Positions 42,411 through 52,070 are shown, counted from the stretch's first letter. The stretch: DNA of 64,000 nucleotides from Meridianimarinicoccus marinus (GCF_040689105.1 NZ_JBFBVU010000009.1:88078-152077), one strand, 5' to 3'. Notes: generated from the letters alone by a model not told the origin. Program-made: numbers and translations.

Positions 42411-43333
42411 TGTTGATTGCTCTCGTTGGAATTGGAAAGATCGCGGTGGACCAGCATGTTCCGGCCATCGCCGGTAGTGCGGATTGGGAACTGGCCGCCA
42501 CCGTCTCGCGCCACGGCACCGTGGACGGGGTCGAGGCCTTCACCGATTTTGGCAAGATGCTGGACGCGCGGCCGGATATCCGCGTCGTTTCGCTGTGCCT
42601 GCCACCAGTGCCGCGCTATGACTATGCCGCGCAGGCAATCCGGGCCGGGCGTCATGTCATGCTCGAAAAGCCTCCCGGCGCGACCCTGTCGGAATGTCAT
42701 GCGCTGATGGATCTGGCCCGCGCGCATCGGGTCTCGCTGTATGCCACCTGGCATTCCCGGCAGGCCGACAAGGTGCCCGCGGCGAAGGCCTGGCTGGCCG
42801 GCAAGACCCTGCGCAAGCTGACCGTGACCTGGAAGGAAGATGTGCGCCACTGGCATCCGGGACAGGACTGGGTATTCGATCCGGGCGGGCTGGGCATCTT
42901 CGATCCGGGCATCAACGCCCTGTCGATCGTGACCGAGATCCTGCCCGACCCGATCCATCTGACCGAGGCGCAGCTGCATTTCCCGGCCAATCGCGACACT
43001 CCCATCGCCGCCACCTGCCGCTTCTATCATCCCGGCGGTGCCGAGGTGACCGCAAACCTGGACTGGCTGGAGCCCGGCACCCCGGTCTGGAATATCGAAG
43101 CGGTCACCGATGAGGGCACTCTGCTTCTGGAAAACGGCGGCGGAAAGATGACGGTGGACGGGCAACAGCACGACGCCATGCCCGGTTTGGCGGGCGAATA
43201 CCCCCGCCTTTATGCGCAAATGGCCGATCTGGTGGCCGAGGGCGGCATCGACATGGATCTGTCGCCGATGCGTCATGTGGCCGATGCCTTCACCCTTGGA
43301 CGGCGCGTGGTGGTCCCGGCCTTCGAGTGGTGA
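42410..43333 (+). CDS. L-arabinose/D-galactose 1-dehydrogenase (Gfo/Idh/MocA family)
   Basis: 307 residues; the ATG overlaps the preceding stop (TGATG) with AAGGA upstream. The start LIALVGIGKIAVDQHVPAI, then HVMLEKPPGATLSE, LYATWHSRQA, WKEDVRHWHPGQ and GLGIFDPGINALSIVTEIL, are close to the Azospirillum L-arabinose 1-dehydrogenase as I recall it. It oxidises the sugar at C1 to the lactone with NAD(P), the first step of the non-phosphorylative route. A lactonase gene was not found in the window, so the lactone may open spontaneously or be opened by an enzyme encoded elsewhere. Confidence 0.9.
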   Translation: MLIALVGIGKIAVDQHVPAIAGSADWELAATVSRHGTVDGVEAFTDFGKMLDARPDIRVVSLCLPPVPRYDYAAQAIRAGRHVMLEKPPGATLSECHALMDLARAHRVSLYATWHSRQADKVPAAKAWLAGKTLRKLTVTWKEDVRHWHPGQDWVFDPGGLGIFDPGINALSIVTEILPDPIHLTEAQLHFPANRDTPIAATCRFYHPGGAEVTANLDWLEPGTPVWNIEAVTDEGTLLLENGGGKMTVDGQQHDAMPGLAGEYPRLYAQMADLVAEGGIDMDLSPMRHVADAFTLGRRVVVPAFEW

Positions 43334-43427
43334 GGCCCACCGCCCACTGATCCCACCGAGCGGACCATTTCCCCGGCATCGGCGCGGCTTGCTGCGCTGA
43401 TTGCTCCCCCGACAAGAGATCCAAACC

Positions 43428-44345
43428 ATGACCCAGCCCCTGACCGGTATCCTTCCCGTCGCCCCGACCCCGTTCCATGCCGACGGCCGCATCGACATCG
43501 ACGGCATGCGCCGCGTGCTCGATTGCATGATCGACCAGGGTGTCGACGCGATCTGCATCCTGGCCAACTATTCCGAACAGTTCCTGCTGTCCGACGAGGA
43601 ACGCGCCGCCCTGACCCGCGCCAGCCTGGAACATGTGGCGGGCCGGGTGCCGGTCATCGTCACGGTCAGCCATTTCGCAACGGAAATCGTCACCACCCGC
43701 GCCCGCGAGGCCGAGGCCCTGGGCGCAGCAATGCTGATGATGATGGCGCCCTATCACGGCGTCGGGCTGGTGCCGCCCGACGCCGGGATCTTCGAACATT
43801 TCCAGGCGGCCTCGGATGCGGTCACCATTCCGATCGTGGTGCAGGACGCCCCGATCTCGGGCGCCACCCTGTCGGTGCCGCTGCTGGTGCGCATGGCCCG
43901 CGAGATCGATAACGTGTCCTACTTCAAGATGGAAACCCCCTTCGCCGCAGACAAGCTGGCCGCGCTGATCGAAGCCGGCGGCGATCACATCCTCGGCCCC
44001 TTCGATGGCGAAGAGGCCGCCACCCTGCTGGCCGATCTGGACGCCGGATGCACCGGCACCATGACCTCGGCCCTGCAGCCCGAGAAGATCCGCCCGATCG
44101 TGACCCGGTACCGCGCCGGAGACACCGATGCGGCGCTGGAGCAGTGGAAGCTCTGCTTGCCGCTGATCAACCACGAGAATCGCCAATGCGGGCTGCGCGC
44201 CGCCAAGACGGTGATGATGGCTGGCGGTGTGATCAAGTCCGACCATATCCGCCATCCGCTGAAACCCATGACCGCCCGCACCAGGGAGCGCCTGCTGTCG
44301 CTGGCCGGGGAACTGGATCTCATCGCGCTGAAATGGGGCAAATAG
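43428..44345 (+). CDS. DapA-family keto-deoxy sugar acid dehydratase (L-KDA dehydratase-like)
   Basis: 305 residues from the ATG at 43428. The (beta/alpha)8 DHDPS-type fold shows GILPVAPTPFHADGRID at the N-terminus and the Schiff-base lysine Lys167 in YFKMETP. In the L-arabinose route this family converts 2-keto-3-deoxy-L-arabonate to alpha-ketoglutaric semialdehyde; in related galactose routes it acts as an aldolase. Operon position after the dehydratase and dehydrogenase favours the dehydratase reaction. The alternative aldolase role cannot be excluded from sequence. Confidence 0.85.
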   Translation: MTQPLTGILPVAPTPFHADGRIDIDGMRRVLDCMIDQGVDAICILANYSEQFLLSDEERAALTRASLEHVAGRVPVIVTVSHFATEIVTTRAREAEALGAAMLMMMAPYHGVGLVPPDAGIFEHFQAASDAVTIPIVVQDAPISGATLSVPLLVRMAREIDNVSYFKMETPFAADKLAALIEAGGDHILGPFDGEEAATLLADLDAGCTGTMTSALQPEKIRPIVTRYRAGDTDAALEQWKLCLPLINHENRQCGLRAAKTVMMAGGVIKSDHIRHPLKPMTARTRERLLSLAGELDLIALKWGK

Positions 44346-44425
44346 GCAGCAATCGTCGGCTGCACGCGTCGTGTCAATGGTGTGAATACACAGGAAGATC
44401 TTTCGTGGCAGTGTTGGTCGCGCTG

Positions 44426-44454
44426 AAACGGCGCGGCTTGTCCCGCGCCGTTTT
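44426..44454 (+). terminator. Rho-independent terminator of the chvE-arabinose operon
   Basis: AAACGGCGCGG and CCGCGCCGTTT form a perfect 11-bp stem with a CTTGTC loop, running into TTTT, 80 nt after the last gene of the operon. It lies in the gap before the convergent CoA-transferase. Confidence 0.8.
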
Positions 44455-44514
44455 GGTCTGAGCCGCAGGCCCGGAAGCGTCCTTCCCGGTGTGCGGCGAC
44501 GCCGGTGATCGCGC

Positions 44515-45663
44515 CTATTTCAGGCCGATTTCCTTCAGCACCTCATCCGTGTGCTGGCCCTGCATCGGCGGCGGCGTCGACGGGCGCGGCGCGGTGGTCG
44601 TGCGAACCGGGCAGCCCACGAGGCTGAGCTTGCCGGCGGTGGGATGTTCCACCTCGACAATCATGCCATTCACGCCCGCCTCGGGCCGGGTCAACGCCTG
44701 CTGTGGGCTCAGGACCTGCGCGCAGAGGATGCCTTGTTCTTCCAACGCGGGAAGCCATTCGGCGGTTGTCTTCTCAACCAGCCTTGCGGCCAGCAAGTCG
44801 CGCAAGGCCTCACGGTTTTCATATTGCACCAGCGGGTCGGAAAAGCGCGCATCCTGCGTCAGGTCCGGCAGGCCGAGCCCGCGGCAGATCAGTTGAACCG
44901 GGTTGTCGGTGAACACTGGGGAGATCTCGATGAACCCATCCGCCGTGCGCCAGCTGTGTTGCAGGGTCTTTTCGGTCACTGACAGGTTCACATCGCCCGC
45001 ATCCGCCGCCGTGGGGTTCAGCGCGCGCGGCCCGTCCCACACATGGGCGGTCAGCGCGGCGCTGTGCAGATCGGTGAAAACCTGTGTGCCCAGACCGGTG
45101 CGCGCGCGACTGACCAATGCCGCCAGAATCGCGTTGGACAACACCAGCCCGGCGATATGATCCATCGACACCGTGGGCGGTGCCGGCAGGCGGTCGCCGT
45201 CGGCCGCCGAGAACAGCCCGCCCTCTGCCGCCGCCATCTGGGCGTGGCCGGCACGGCCCCGCTCGGCATCCGGACCGGCCTCTCCCCAGCCCGACGCCGA
45301 GGCGTGGATCAGTTTGGGAAAGCGCGGGTGCAGGGTTTCGAAATCGATGCCCATCTTGCGGTCGACGCCGGGGCGGAAATTATGCACCACCACATCCGCA
45401 GTGGCCAACAGCTTGTCCAGCGCCGTCTGACCGTCCGCGGCCTTCAGGTCCAGGACAATCGACCGCTTGTTGCGGTTCAGACCGGCAAACGGCAGGCTGA
45501 CGTCGCCCGCGAAGGGCCCCCAGGCGCGCGACCAGTCGCCACGGCCCGGACGTTCGATCTTGATCACATCGGCGCCGAAATCCGCCAGCAGAAGCGTTGC
45601 GACCGGGCCTTGCCAGACATGGGTGAAATCCACGATCCGGATGCCTTTCAGCAGATCATACAT
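44515..45663 (-). CDS. CaiB/BaiF (family III) CoA-transferase
   Basis: 382 residues from the ATG at 45663 with AGGA upstream. The fold is recognised by GIRIVDFTHVWQGPVAT, FGADVIKIERPGRGD, LNRNKRSIVLDLK and the VVVHNFRPGV stretch. The family's catalytic aspartate position corresponds to the VSMDHIAGL region. It transfers CoA between an acyl-CoA and a carboxylic acid. An adjacent LacI gene on the same strand and an AANCGNTT-type site upstream suggest sugar-type regulation. The substrate is unknown. Confidence 0.87.
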   Translation of the reverse strand: MYDLLKGIRIVDFTHVWQGPVATLLLADFGADVIKIERPGRGDWSRAWGPFAGDVSLPFAGLNRNKRSIVLDLKAADGQTALDKLLATADVVVHNFRPGVDRKMGIDFETLHPRFPKLIHASASGWGEAGPDAERGRAGHAQMAAAEGGLFSAADGDRLPAPPTVSMDHIAGLVLSNAILAALVSRARTGLGTQVFTDLHSAALTAHVWDGPRALNPTAADAGDVNLSVTEKTLQHSWRTADGFIEISPVFTDNPVQLICRGLGLPDLTQDARFSDPLVQYENREALRDLLAARLVEKTTAEWLPALEEQGILCAQVLSPQQALTRPEAGVNGMIVEVEHPTAGKLSLVGCPVRTTTAPRPSTPPPMQGQHTDEVLKEIGLK

Positions 45664-45897
45664 GGGGGAAATCCTGTGTTTGGAATGGCCCTGCCCCGGC
45701 AGATCGACCGGATGAGCGGCGGTTTCGTGCGGCTGGATCGACAGGGGCGTCAATCCGCGTCCCGCGCAGCGCAAATGCATGGGTGGTCGACGGTTTCACT
45801 TCAAACTCCTCCCCCGATGTTTCTGTTGCGCGCCCTGACGCCAAGTGCCGGCGGCCTTGAGACTGTCATCGCGGACGGTGTGCCCAGACAGATTTAC

Positions 45898-45908
45898 TAA
45901 ATCGTTTA
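45898..45908. promoter_or_regulatory. LacI-type operator candidate upstream of the CoA-transferase gene
   Basis: TAAATCGTTTA has the AANCGNTT core with central CG typical of LacI-family operators, and flanking T/A symmetry. It lies in the AT-rich 289-bp gap between the LacI gene end and the CoA-transferase start. A similar site occurs at 47116. Confidence 0.4.
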
Positions 45909-45952
45909 ATCAAACTGTGGCGCACTTTGTCAAGCCAATCCAGCGTGGCGGC

Positions 45953-46957
45953 TCAGGCCGAATCCCGGACCACAAGTTTCGGTGCAAGGTAGATCCGCTC
46001 CGGCGGGCGCTGGTTGTCGCGAATCTTCTCGACCAGCGCCTTGGCCGCGCGGCTGCCGATCGAACGCGGGAACAGTTCGACGGTCGTCAGGGGCGGGTTC
46101 CAGGCCGCCGATTCTGGCACGTTGTCAAACCCGATCACGGCCACATCGGCGCCAACTTCGCGACCCTTTTCTTTTAACGCGGCATAGGCGCCAATGGCGA
46201 CATAGTCGTTGATGCAGACGATGGCCGAGGTATCGGGGGACTGTGCCAGAAGTTCCAGCGTCGCGTCGTGTCCATATTGCCGGGTGGCCGGGCCGACGAG
46301 ATCGCGCACCAGCGCCAGATCGGGATCGCGGCGGCGCATGGCGTATTTGACCCCCTCGCGCCGACTGATCCGGTTGGTGTTGTCGGCAAAGCCGCCCACG
46401 AATGCGATGTCCCGATACCCACGGTCCAGGATATGCTCTCCGGCCATCACCCCGGCCTGAAAATTGTCAAACCCGATGAAATCGGCCGCATAGCCCGGAA
46501 GTTCGCGCACGCACAACACATATGGGATGCCGTGTTTGCGGATCACCTCGAAATCCGCCTCGTCCGACCCGGTGGCCGATGAAATGATCAGCCCGGCCAC
46601 GCCTTGCCCGATCATGGTTTCGATCACGAATTTCTGGGTTTCCACGTTGTCTTGGGTGCTGGCAATGACCGACAGGTAACCGGCGTTGGCCGCTTCGGTT
46701 TCCACATTGGCTGACAGTTCCGCGAAGAATGGGTTCGAGATATCGTTCACGACCAAACCGATCAACAGTGACTGGCCAGACCGCAGGCGCGACGCGGATT
46801 TGTTCAGGATGAATCCCAGTTCCTTGGCCGACTTGCGCACCTGCTTGCGGGTCTTGTCCGAGATGCTGCCCTTGTCGTTGAGAACCAGCGAGACAGTTGC
46901 CGCCGAAACCCCGGCATGTTCGGCAACTTCCTTGATGCTGACGCGTTTTTTCTGCAC
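45953..46957 (-). CDS. LacI-family transcriptional regulator
   Basis: 334 residues from a GTG at 46957, chosen because GGAGA lies 7 nt upstream; a longer reading to 47116 has no support. The helix-turn-helix and hinge are in VSIKEVAEHAGVSAATVSLVLN (residues about 6-27). The periplasmic-binding-like sensor domain follows, with IGLVVNDISNPFF and VIGFDNVPESA. It probably controls its own promoter (site at 47116) and the CoA-transferase gene downstream. Confidence 0.88.
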   Translation of the reverse strand: MQKKRVSIKEVAEHAGVSAATVSLVLNDKGSISDKTRKQVRKSAKELGFILNKSASRLRSGQSLLIGLVVNDISNPFFAELSANVETEAANAGYLSVIASTQDNVETQKFVIETMIGQGVAGLIISSATGSDEADFEVIRKHGIPYVLCVRELPGYAADFIGFDNFQAGVMAGEHILDRGYRDIAFVGGFADNTNRISRREGVKYAMRRRDPDLALVRDLVGPATRQYGHDATLELLAQSPDTSAIVCINDYVAIGAYAALKEKGREVGADVAVIGFDNVPESAAWNPPLTTVELFPRSIGSRAAKALVEKIRDNQRPPERIYLAPKLVVRDSA

Positions 46958-47281
46958 CTGATGTCTCCTGAAATGCGCCCTGCGCCGGCCATTGACATAG
47001 TGCGAGACTAGACGAACCACATGCCGGGGCAATCCCTGCCCCTGACCCGGTCTTCGGCTGCAATCGCCCGCCCGCGCCTGCGACACTCCAACCCCTGATA
47101 ATAAGCGCCGTCGCATTAAACGTTTTATTGCTAATTCGCAAGCCGGACGACTGCGTCACCTGACCGCCGGGTCTACCGTTGGCAGTCAAAGGGTGCCGCC
47201 CCATATTGCGGCTCTGAAGGCAGCATTGCCCCGTAACGGCTGCAAGCCGAGACAGCGGTGGCGCCGGCACCCAGGCAGAAT
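46958..47281 (-). other. Intergenic region upstream of lacI, with operator candidate
   Basis: This 324-bp stretch separates the lacI start from the end of the flavoprotein gene. It contains the AAACGTTT palindrome at 47116-47127 and an AT-rich strip around 47105-47140 that could hold the lacI promoter. I see no coding region in it. Confidence 0.6.
47116..47127. promoter_or_regulatory. LacI-type operator candidate upstream of lacI
   Basis: TTAAACGTTTTA holds an 8-bp perfect palindrome with central CG, the usual core of LacI-family operators. It lies about 160 bp upstream of the lacI start and suggests autoregulation. Confidence 0.45.
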
Positions 47282-49378
47282 TCAACCTTTTGCTGGTTTC
47301 TGGGCGCCGGCGGTGTAGATCCCGCCAGTCAGCCAGGCTGGCCAGTCACGTTCGAAAAAGGCTTTCACATCCTCGTCGAAACTCCTGTTCGGGCGAGTGG
47401 CCAGGTCAAATCCGTCTCCGGTCCAGCGTACCACGATCTGTTCGGCCTGATGTTCGGGCTTCTCGGTGCGGAAACGATAGGCGGCCAGCGGACCCAGGCG
47501 GGCCTCGGGCAGCGCCTCGCCCGCGGCATCGCAGATCGCCCGCGCGCCCCGGCTACCGCCCCCATTGGCGATGTAGTGGTCCAGCGCCGTCAGCACGGCC
47601 TCTGACACCAGCGCCATCTGCTGCCATTGCACCACCCGGCCCAGTTCGGACGGACGGCTGAGCGTCATCCCCCGCGCCCGAATCTCGGTGTTCAGGCGGG
47701 CGGCATCGGCGCGCGCACCGGCCACCGTTTCGGGGGTACAGATGATGCCGGCGGTGTCGCTCATGCGGGCCTGAACCGTGTCGCGCACCGCGTGTTGGGT
47801 CAGGGTGCTGTCCTTGTTCCGCAGGCTACGCACGGCGGCGACGGCCTTGGCCACAGGACGCGAGATATCACCCTCGGGGGCGTTGTGGGCACTGCCGCTG
47901 GCGGCGATATGCTCACCGACGCGGGTGCCGAAGACCTGACCGGCATTCAGGGCCGATCCGCCAGGCCGGGTGACGCCATGGGTGCCGGCCGCCTCGCCCA
48001 CCGCATAGACGCCGGGCAGGCTGCTCTGGCCCCAGATATCGACCTTCACCCCGCCGTTCATGTGCTGGTTGTTGACCGAGAATTCCAGCGGATCGGCGGC
48101 GATATCCACCTTGTAGCGGCGGTACAATTCGATCGCGAGCGGGTTCATGTGGCGCAGCCGGTCGATCGGCAGATCCTGCCCGGCACCTGCATTGCGCAGA
48201 TAGGTGCTGACGTCACCGTCCAGCCGCGCAAGGCTGAAGGGCAGATCCCCCGGCACCGGCAGCGGGTTGCGGTTGAAATCCATGAACACCCGCCGTCCGG
48301 CCTGCGTTTCACGGAAGATCGCCAGATCGACGAGGCTGGATTCGAAGTTCAGCGTCCGCGTGGCGTGGAACGGCCATTGATAGCCCTTGCGGAAGATGTT
48401 CGAGGCCATCTCTTGCGTGGTGCGATAGTAGTCGCCCAGGAAATGCCGCTCGGCGCCCGTGTCATCGACCGAATAGATATGCGGGATCACCTGCACATAG
48501 GTGCCCGACAGGTTCCACGGAAAGCCCTCGCGCCGGGTGCTGATGCCGAATTGCGCCTCGGTGATGTTGGCGACCTCGATGCCGGCCTCCAGCGCCATGC
48601 CCAGCGAGCCGAAGCAGCCGTTGGGAAAGACGCTGTCGCGATAAAGCTCGCCTGGACCTCCGGCGGCCAGAACAACCGTCGGGCTTTGGAGCACGCACAG
48701 GCCAAGTGGATTGTCTGCGCTGCAATCGCGGCCCCGGAAGGCCAGCAGCCCCGCAACATGCCGTTCCGCCCCCTTGCCGTCGGTCAAAAGCCGCAAGCCG
48801 GTGGTCTGGTTGAAGATCGGGATGCCGAGACGCAGCGCCTCCTCCGCCAGCACCTTCACCATCAGCCGCGAGGTGCGCGGCCCGCAGCTGGTGGCGCGGC
48901 CGACCTCGTCATGATCGGTCTGGTAGCGCAGGGTGCCGCCCAGTTCATCCTGCGGCAGCGGCAGCCCGAGGTATTGCAGCGAGGCCATGGCCCGGCCCGA
49001 CCCCACCGCTTCGATATAGGCGGTGTCCTCGTCCATCGCGCCACCGGCCCGGATCGCCCGCGCCATCGCCTTGTAGTCGTCGCCCCGGTCCGAGGTGTTG
49101 GCGGTGTGCAGGGTCTGTTTGTCCGACCCCGAGCAAGCCGAGGTGCCGCCCCAGGCGCTTTGGCTGACCACCACCACATCGCCGCCACGCCGTTTCAGTT
49201 CCACCGCCGCGCGCAGGCCGGCCGCCCCGCTGCCGACGATGACACAGCCACAGCGATAGGTTGGCAACCGCTGTCCGTCGATCTCGGTGGTCACGGGGAA
49301 GGGCGGCTCGGGTGCCAGCCGGGGCATCTCCACATCGGTCAGCGCGTCCAGAATGCTCTGGGGGATTTCGGTCGTCAC
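47282..49378 (-). CDS. FAD-binding oxidoreductase, fumarate reductase/succinate dehydrogenase flavoprotein-like
   Basis: 698 residues from a GTG at 49378; the ribosome binding site is weak, so the start is less certain. FAD-binding fold at CVIVGSGAAGLRAAVELKRRG; the capping domain follows, and PGVYAVGEAAGTHGVTRPGGSALN is the characteristic end of the FAD domain in this superfamily. No iron-sulfur subunit is encoded nearby, so it may act alone on an organic substrate rather than in respiration. It is the last gene of the minus-strand sugar/acyl operon after a LacI gene. Confidence 0.78.
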   Translation of the reverse strand: MTTEIPQSILDALTDVEMPRLAPEPPFPVTTEIDGQRLPTYRCGCVIVGSGAAGLRAAVELKRRGGDVVVVSQSAWGGTSACSGSDKQTLHTANTSDRGDDYKAMARAIRAGGAMDEDTAYIEAVGSGRAMASLQYLGLPLPQDELGGTLRYQTDHDEVGRATSCGPRTSRLMVKVLAEEALRLGIPIFNQTTGLRLLTDGKGAERHVAGLLAFRGRDCSADNPLGLCVLQSPTVVLAAGGPGELYRDSVFPNGCFGSLGMALEAGIEVANITEAQFGISTRREGFPWNLSGTYVQVIPHIYSVDDTGAERHFLGDYYRTTQEMASNIFRKGYQWPFHATRTLNFESSLVDLAIFRETQAGRRVFMDFNRNPLPVPGDLPFSLARLDGDVSTYLRNAGAGQDLPIDRLRHMNPLAIELYRRYKVDIAADPLEFSVNNQHMNGGVKVDIWGQSSLPGVYAVGEAAGTHGVTRPGGSALNAGQVFGTRVGEHIAASGSAHNAPEGDISRPVAKAVAAVRSLRNKDSTLTQHAVRDTVQARMSDTAGIICTPETVAGARADAARLNTEIRARGMTLSRPSELGRVVQWQQMALVSEAVLTALDHYIANGGGSRGARAICDAAGEALPEARLGPLAAYRFRTEKPEHQAEQIVVRWTGDGFDLATRPNRSFDEDVKAFFERDWPAWLTGGIYTAGAQKPAKG

Positions 49379-49418
49379 AACTGCAGTTCCGTTCCTGTTT
49401 CAGACTTGCACCGGGCGG

Positions 49419-50429
49419 CTACCTGCCCACCCGGCTTGAGGCGCGTACGATCAGCTCTACCGGCGTGCGGGATTCCGGATCGGGTGCCTTGTCGTTTTCC
49501 AGCCACTCAAGGACCGTGCCGGCGATACCCGCCCCGAAATCCGATATGAAGGTCCGGACCGAGGACAGGCTGGGAAAGGCATCGGCGCATTCGTCGATGT
49601 CGTCGAAACCCACCACCAGCAGGTCGCGCCCGACCCGGCGGCCCGCCTGCGCGCAACCGCTGAGAACGCCCAGACCGATCAGATCGTTGAAACACATGAC
49701 CGCATCCACATCGCCATGGGTCTCGGCCAATGCGCAGGCGGTGTCATGGCCGAACTTCCGGCTGGCGCGGCCGGGCAGAAACAGCGGCTCCATCCCCGCG
49801 ACTTCAAGCCGTTCCAGATAGCACGACAGGCGTTCCTCGGTGATCGGGCGGCCCTCGATCCCGCCCAGAAAGGCGATCCGGCGCGCGCCCTGCCCGACCA
49901 GATGATCCACCGCCGACCAGGTGCCGCCGCGAAAGTCCGGCGCACACAGCGGGATGCCGGATGCCGGCGGCGCGACCCGGCGCAGCACCTGCAGACAGGG
50001 CAGACCGGACCGGCGGATCGCGTCGAAAGTGTCCTGTTCGCCGCCATAGGCCGGGCAGATCACCAGCGCCGACACCCCGTGTTCGATCATCGCCGAGACC
50101 ACCTGCGCCTGCAGCGCCGGATCGTCGTCGGTATTGGCGACCACGGTGACATAGCCGCGCGCCGACAGGGCCATCTGCACCGCCGTTGCGAATTCCGAGA
50201 AGAACGGATTGCGAAGGTCGTTGATGACCAGCCCGATCAGCCCGGCGTTGGAGCGGCGCAGCTTGGCGGCAGCACGGTTGTAGACATAGCCCAGATCGGC
50301 CATCGCCTTGCGCACCAGATCGCGCGTATCGGGCTTCACCAGCGGCGAGTTCTGCAGAACCAGGCTGACGGTGGATTTCGACACCCCGGCGGCACGGGCG
50401 ACATCGACGATGGTCGGTCTGCGGTTCAT
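49419..50429 (-). CDS. LacI-family transcriptional regulator
   Basis: 336 residues. Helix-turn-helix and hinge in TIVDVARAAGVSKSTVSLVLQ (about 5-25), then the sensor domain with LIGLVINDLRNPFFSEF and LLVVGFDDIDECADAFP. It begins directly after the GMC oxidoreductase stop with no gap, so it is part of the operon it probably controls. The strong LacI-type palindrome at 61222, in front of the first gene of the operon, is the likely binding site. Confidence 0.88.
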   Translation of the reverse strand: MNRRPTIVDVARAAGVSKSTVSLVLQNSPLVKPDTRDLVRKAMADLGYVYNRAAAKLRRSNAGLIGLVINDLRNPFFSEFATAVQMALSARGYVTVVANTDDDPALQAQVVSAMIEHGVSALVICPAYGGEQDTFDAIRRSGLPCLQVLRRVAPPASGIPLCAPDFRGGTWSAVDHLVGQGARRIAFLGGIEGRPITEERLSCYLERLEVAGMEPLFLPGRASRKFGHDTACALAETHGDVDAVMCFNDLIGLGVLSGCAQAGRRVGRDLLVVGFDDIDECADAFPSLSSVRTFISDFGAGIAGTVLEWLENDKAPDPESRTPVELIVRASSRVGR

Positions 50430-52019
50430 TCAGATCCCATGCGCCTCCCGGATCAGGTCGGCGGCCTTCTCGGCGATCATGATGGTCGGCGCATTGGTGT
50501 TCGACGACACCAGCCGCGGCATGACCGAGGCATCGGCGACCCGCAGCCCGTCGATCCCCCGGAACCGCAGGCTTGTGTCCAGCACCGCCTCCGGGTCCGG
50601 TCCCATGCGGCAGGTGCTCGCCGGATGGTGGTCGGTCTTGGAATGGGCGCAGGCGAAATCGAAATACTCCTGATCGCTGCGCACCTCGGGGCCGGGCAGA
50701 CGTTCGGCCTTGACGAAGGGATTCAGCGCGTCCTGCCGCAGGATTTCCTGCGCCAGTTTCAGACCCCGGATCGACATCTCGCGGTCGTGCGGATCCTGCC
50801 AGTAGTTCGGATCGATCAGCGGCGCGGCCATCGGATCGGCCGAAGCCAGCCGAACGGTGCCGCGCGACCGGGGCCGCAGGTAGGCCGAGTTCAGCGTCAC
50901 CCCGCCATCGGGCATGGCCGCCACCCCGGCCTCGATCCCCGAGCCAAGGCCAAGGTGGAACTGGATGTCGGGAGAGCGCGCGTCGGGCTCGGCGTACCAG
51001 AAGCCGCCGGTCTCGAACAGGCTGGAGGCCACCGGCCCCTTGCGCATCAGCAGGTATTGTAGCCCCGCCAGCACCGACCAATGCGGCTTGGCATAGCGGT
51101 CATAAGTGTGCGGCCCGGTACATTCGGCGATCACGAACAGGTCGAGGTGGTCCTGCAGGTTCGACCCAACCTCGGGCTGGTCAAACACCACCGGAATGCC
51201 CAGACCCGACAGATGATCGGCGGGGCCGATCCCCGACAGCATCAGCAGGCGCGGGCTGCCGATGGCCCCGGACGACAGGATCACCTCGGCCTCGGCGCGC
51301 AGCACCCCTTCGCCCGCGATCTCGACCCCGATAGCGCGCCCGCCCTCGACCACGATGCGCGACACCTGGGCGCCGGTGCGGATGGTCAGGTTCGGACGCT
51401 TGCGCACCGCCGGGGTCAGAAACCCCATGGAGGCCGAACAGCGCCGGGTGTTGCGCTGGGTCAGCTGATAGTAGCCGACGCCGTCCTGGGCTTCGCCGGT
51501 CATGTCGTGGTTGCGCGGAATGCCAAGACTTGCGGCGGCCTCGAAATAGGCCTCGCAGATGGGAAGGGGGGCTGCCGGCTGGCTGACCCCCAGCGGCCCG
51601 CCGGTGCCGTGAAAGCGGTTGTCGTAGGTGTCGTTGTCCTCGGACCGCCGGAAGTAGGGCAGCACGTCGTCATAGCCCCAGCCGTCGCAGCCCATCTGCC
51701 GCCACTCGTCATAGTCCAGCGCGTTGCCACGGGTGTAGATCTGGGCGTTGATGGTGGAGCCGCCGCCCAGCACCCTGGCCTGCGTATAGGGGATGACCAT
51801 GCCCTTCATGTGCGTCTGCGGCACGGTCTTCCAGCCCCATGACCCGATGCCCTTGGTCATCTTCGCAAAGCCCGCCGGCAGGTGATACAGCGGATGCCGG
51901 TCGCCGCCGCCCGCCTCCAGCAGCAGCACCGAAGCATCGGCGTTTTCGCTCAGCCGCGCCGCCAGAACCGAGCCGGCCGAGCCACCGCCGACGATGATGA
52001 AGTCATGGCTTTTCGTCAT
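50430..52019 (-). CDS. GMC family oxidoreductase, choline dehydrogenase-like
   Basis: 529 residues from the ATG at 52019, which has GGAGA at proper spacing; the ATG 6 nt upstream would abut that box. FAD motif FIIVGGGSAGSVLAARL, the second GMC signature around RVLGGGSTINAQIY and the C-terminal DHHPASTCRMG with NTNAPTIMIAEKAADLI are all present. It oxidises an alcohol to an aldehyde. The choline-dehydrogenase subgroup includes many polyol and sugar-alcohol enzymes, and context favours a sugar-like or aryl alcohol rather than choline. Confidence 0.87.
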   Translation of the reverse strand: MTKSHDFIIVGGGSAGSVLAARLSENADASVLLLEAGGGDRHPLYHLPAGFAKMTKGIGSWGWKTVPQTHMKGMVIPYTQARVLGGGSTINAQIYTRGNALDYDEWRQMGCDGWGYDDVLPYFRRSEDNDTYDNRFHGTGGPLGVSQPAAPLPICEAYFEAAASLGIPRNHDMTGEAQDGVGYYQLTQRNTRRCSASMGFLTPAVRKRPNLTIRTGAQVSRIVVEGGRAIGVEIAGEGVLRAEAEVILSSGAIGSPRLLMLSGIGPADHLSGLGIPVVFDQPEVGSNLQDHLDLFVIAECTGPHTYDRYAKPHWSVLAGLQYLLMRKGPVASSLFETGGFWYAEPDARSPDIQFHLGLGSGIEAGVAAMPDGGVTLNSAYLRPRSRGTVRLASADPMAAPLIDPNYWQDPHDREMSIRGLKLAQEILRQDALNPFVKAERLPGPEVRSDQEYFDFACAHSKTDHHPASTCRMGPDPEAVLDTSLRFRGIDGLRVADASVMPRLVSSNTNAPTIMIAEKAADLIREAHGI

Positions 52020-52070
52020 GGCCATTCTCCCGGAGCGCGAGATTTCGGTCGTCTGTCCACGGTTGTCGCC

